NCBI GenBank assembly: GCA_028707655.1
Contig: JAQWAN010000137.1
Span: 1 to 5,847 of the forward strand
Length of the DNA stretch: 5,847 nt
DNA from: Bacteroidaceae bacterium
GTDB lineage: Bacteria > Bacteroidota > Bacteroidia > Bacteroidales > Bacteroidaceae
Reading direction: 5' to 3'
Each line of letters opens with the position of its first letter. Position 1 is the stretch's first letter. Of this stretch, positions 5,713-5,847 are shown piece after piece. Made by a program: the position numbers and the translations under genes. Under the pieces are notes generated by a model. The model searched no databases. It was not told the DNA's origin and worked only from the letters and a program-made list of their open reading frames with translations.

Positions 5713-5847
5713 CTATTTAAGCATATTGAGAAGAACCGTTTGAGCCGATACTACGCGGTTGGCTGCTTCCTCAATGACCAGCGATTTAGGCGAATCAATC
5801 ACCTCATCACTAACAATCATATTTCTACGCACTGGCAGACAATGCAT
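5713..5847 (-). CDS. argF': N-acetylornithine / N-succinylornithine carbamoyltransferase, C-terminal fragment
   Basis: Read on the - strand from the window edge, 44 codons end at a TAG (5713-5715); the rest of the gene lies beyond 5847. The fragment begins MHCLPVRRN and continues through DSPKSLVIEEAANRV to AQTVLLNMLK. HCLP is the transcarbamylase signature whose cysteine takes part in the active site. The HCLPVRRN form and the short C-terminal tail match, from memory, the acyl-ornithine carbamoyltransferases that replace ordinary ornithine carbamoyltransferase in arginine synthesis of Bacteroidota and Xanthomonas. These carbamoylate N-acetyl- or N-succinyl-ornithine. The choice between the two substrates rests on residues in the missing part. 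The methionine at the edge is internal, not the start. The gene converges on the AraC-type regulator with 64 bp between their stop codons. Confidence 0.85.
   Translation of the reverse strand: MHCLPVRRNMIVSDEVIDSPKSLVIEEAANRVVSAQTVLLNMLK

Noticed and set aside
5648..5750. GCCGATAC occurring twice (5648-5655 and 5743-5750) as a direct repeat or attachment site
   Set aside because: Eight bases recurring once within 100 bp can be chance; one copy lies in coding sequence, and there is no integrase or tRNA nearby.
1..5847. A previously undescribed multi-gene system, defence island or mobile element
   Set aside because: Every gene belongs to a well-known family with intact motifs. There is no transposase, integrase, toxin-antitoxin pair, repeat array or marked change in composition.

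Overview
This window looks like ordinary chromosomal DNA of a Bacteroidota bacterium, most likely of the order Bacteroidales. Four things support that. The permease at the left edge has the Bacteroidales-style C-terminal extension. A close match to the Bacteroidota sigma-ABfr promoter (-33 TTTG-like, -7 TAnnTTTG) sits before the DNA-repair gene. Start codons are preceded by A/T-rich DNA without a Shine-Dalgarno sequence. The right edge holds the end of an N-acyl-ornithine carbamoyltransferase, the arginine-pathway variant found in this phylum. Base composition is moderately AT-rich and looks even throughout. Genus cannot be resolved from the sequence alone.

Layout, left to right. Positions 1-1488 hold the 3' part of an LptF/LptG-family permease (LPS export), whose 5' end lies outside the window. 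After 11 bp comes ribBA (1500-2714), a fused enzyme for both entry steps of riboflavin synthesis. After 40 bp comes a class I PLP aminotransferase of the aspartate aminotransferase Ib type (2755-3948). These three genes are tightly packed on the + strand with no visible internal promoter or terminator, so they probably form one operon. It ends at a strong intrinsic terminator (3973-4008).

The next gene is a family-4 [4Fe-4S] uracil-DNA glycosylase. Its best start is the ATG at 4050, not the in-frame TTG at 4026, because that TTG lies inside the predicted -7 promoter box. Its -33 box overlaps the 3' arm of the preceding terminator. After a 150-bp AT-rich gap with a weaker, similar -7 motif comes an AraC-type regulator (4788-5648) with a GyrI-like ligand-binding C-terminus, as in E. 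coli Rob. A 9-bp inverted repeat overlaps its stop codon and lies between it and the convergent, partial acyl-ornithine carbamoyltransferase gene (5713-5847, - strand).

I see no mobile element, CRISPR array, tRNA, rRNA, riboswitch or broken gene. The genes are housekeeping functions (envelope, cofactor, amino acid, DNA repair) plus one ligand-responsive regulator, and nothing supports a new multi-gene system. The points most worth checking are the permease's C-terminal extension with an extra membrane segment, the overlap of terminator and promoter, and the unknown ligand and targets of the AraC/GyrI-like regulator.
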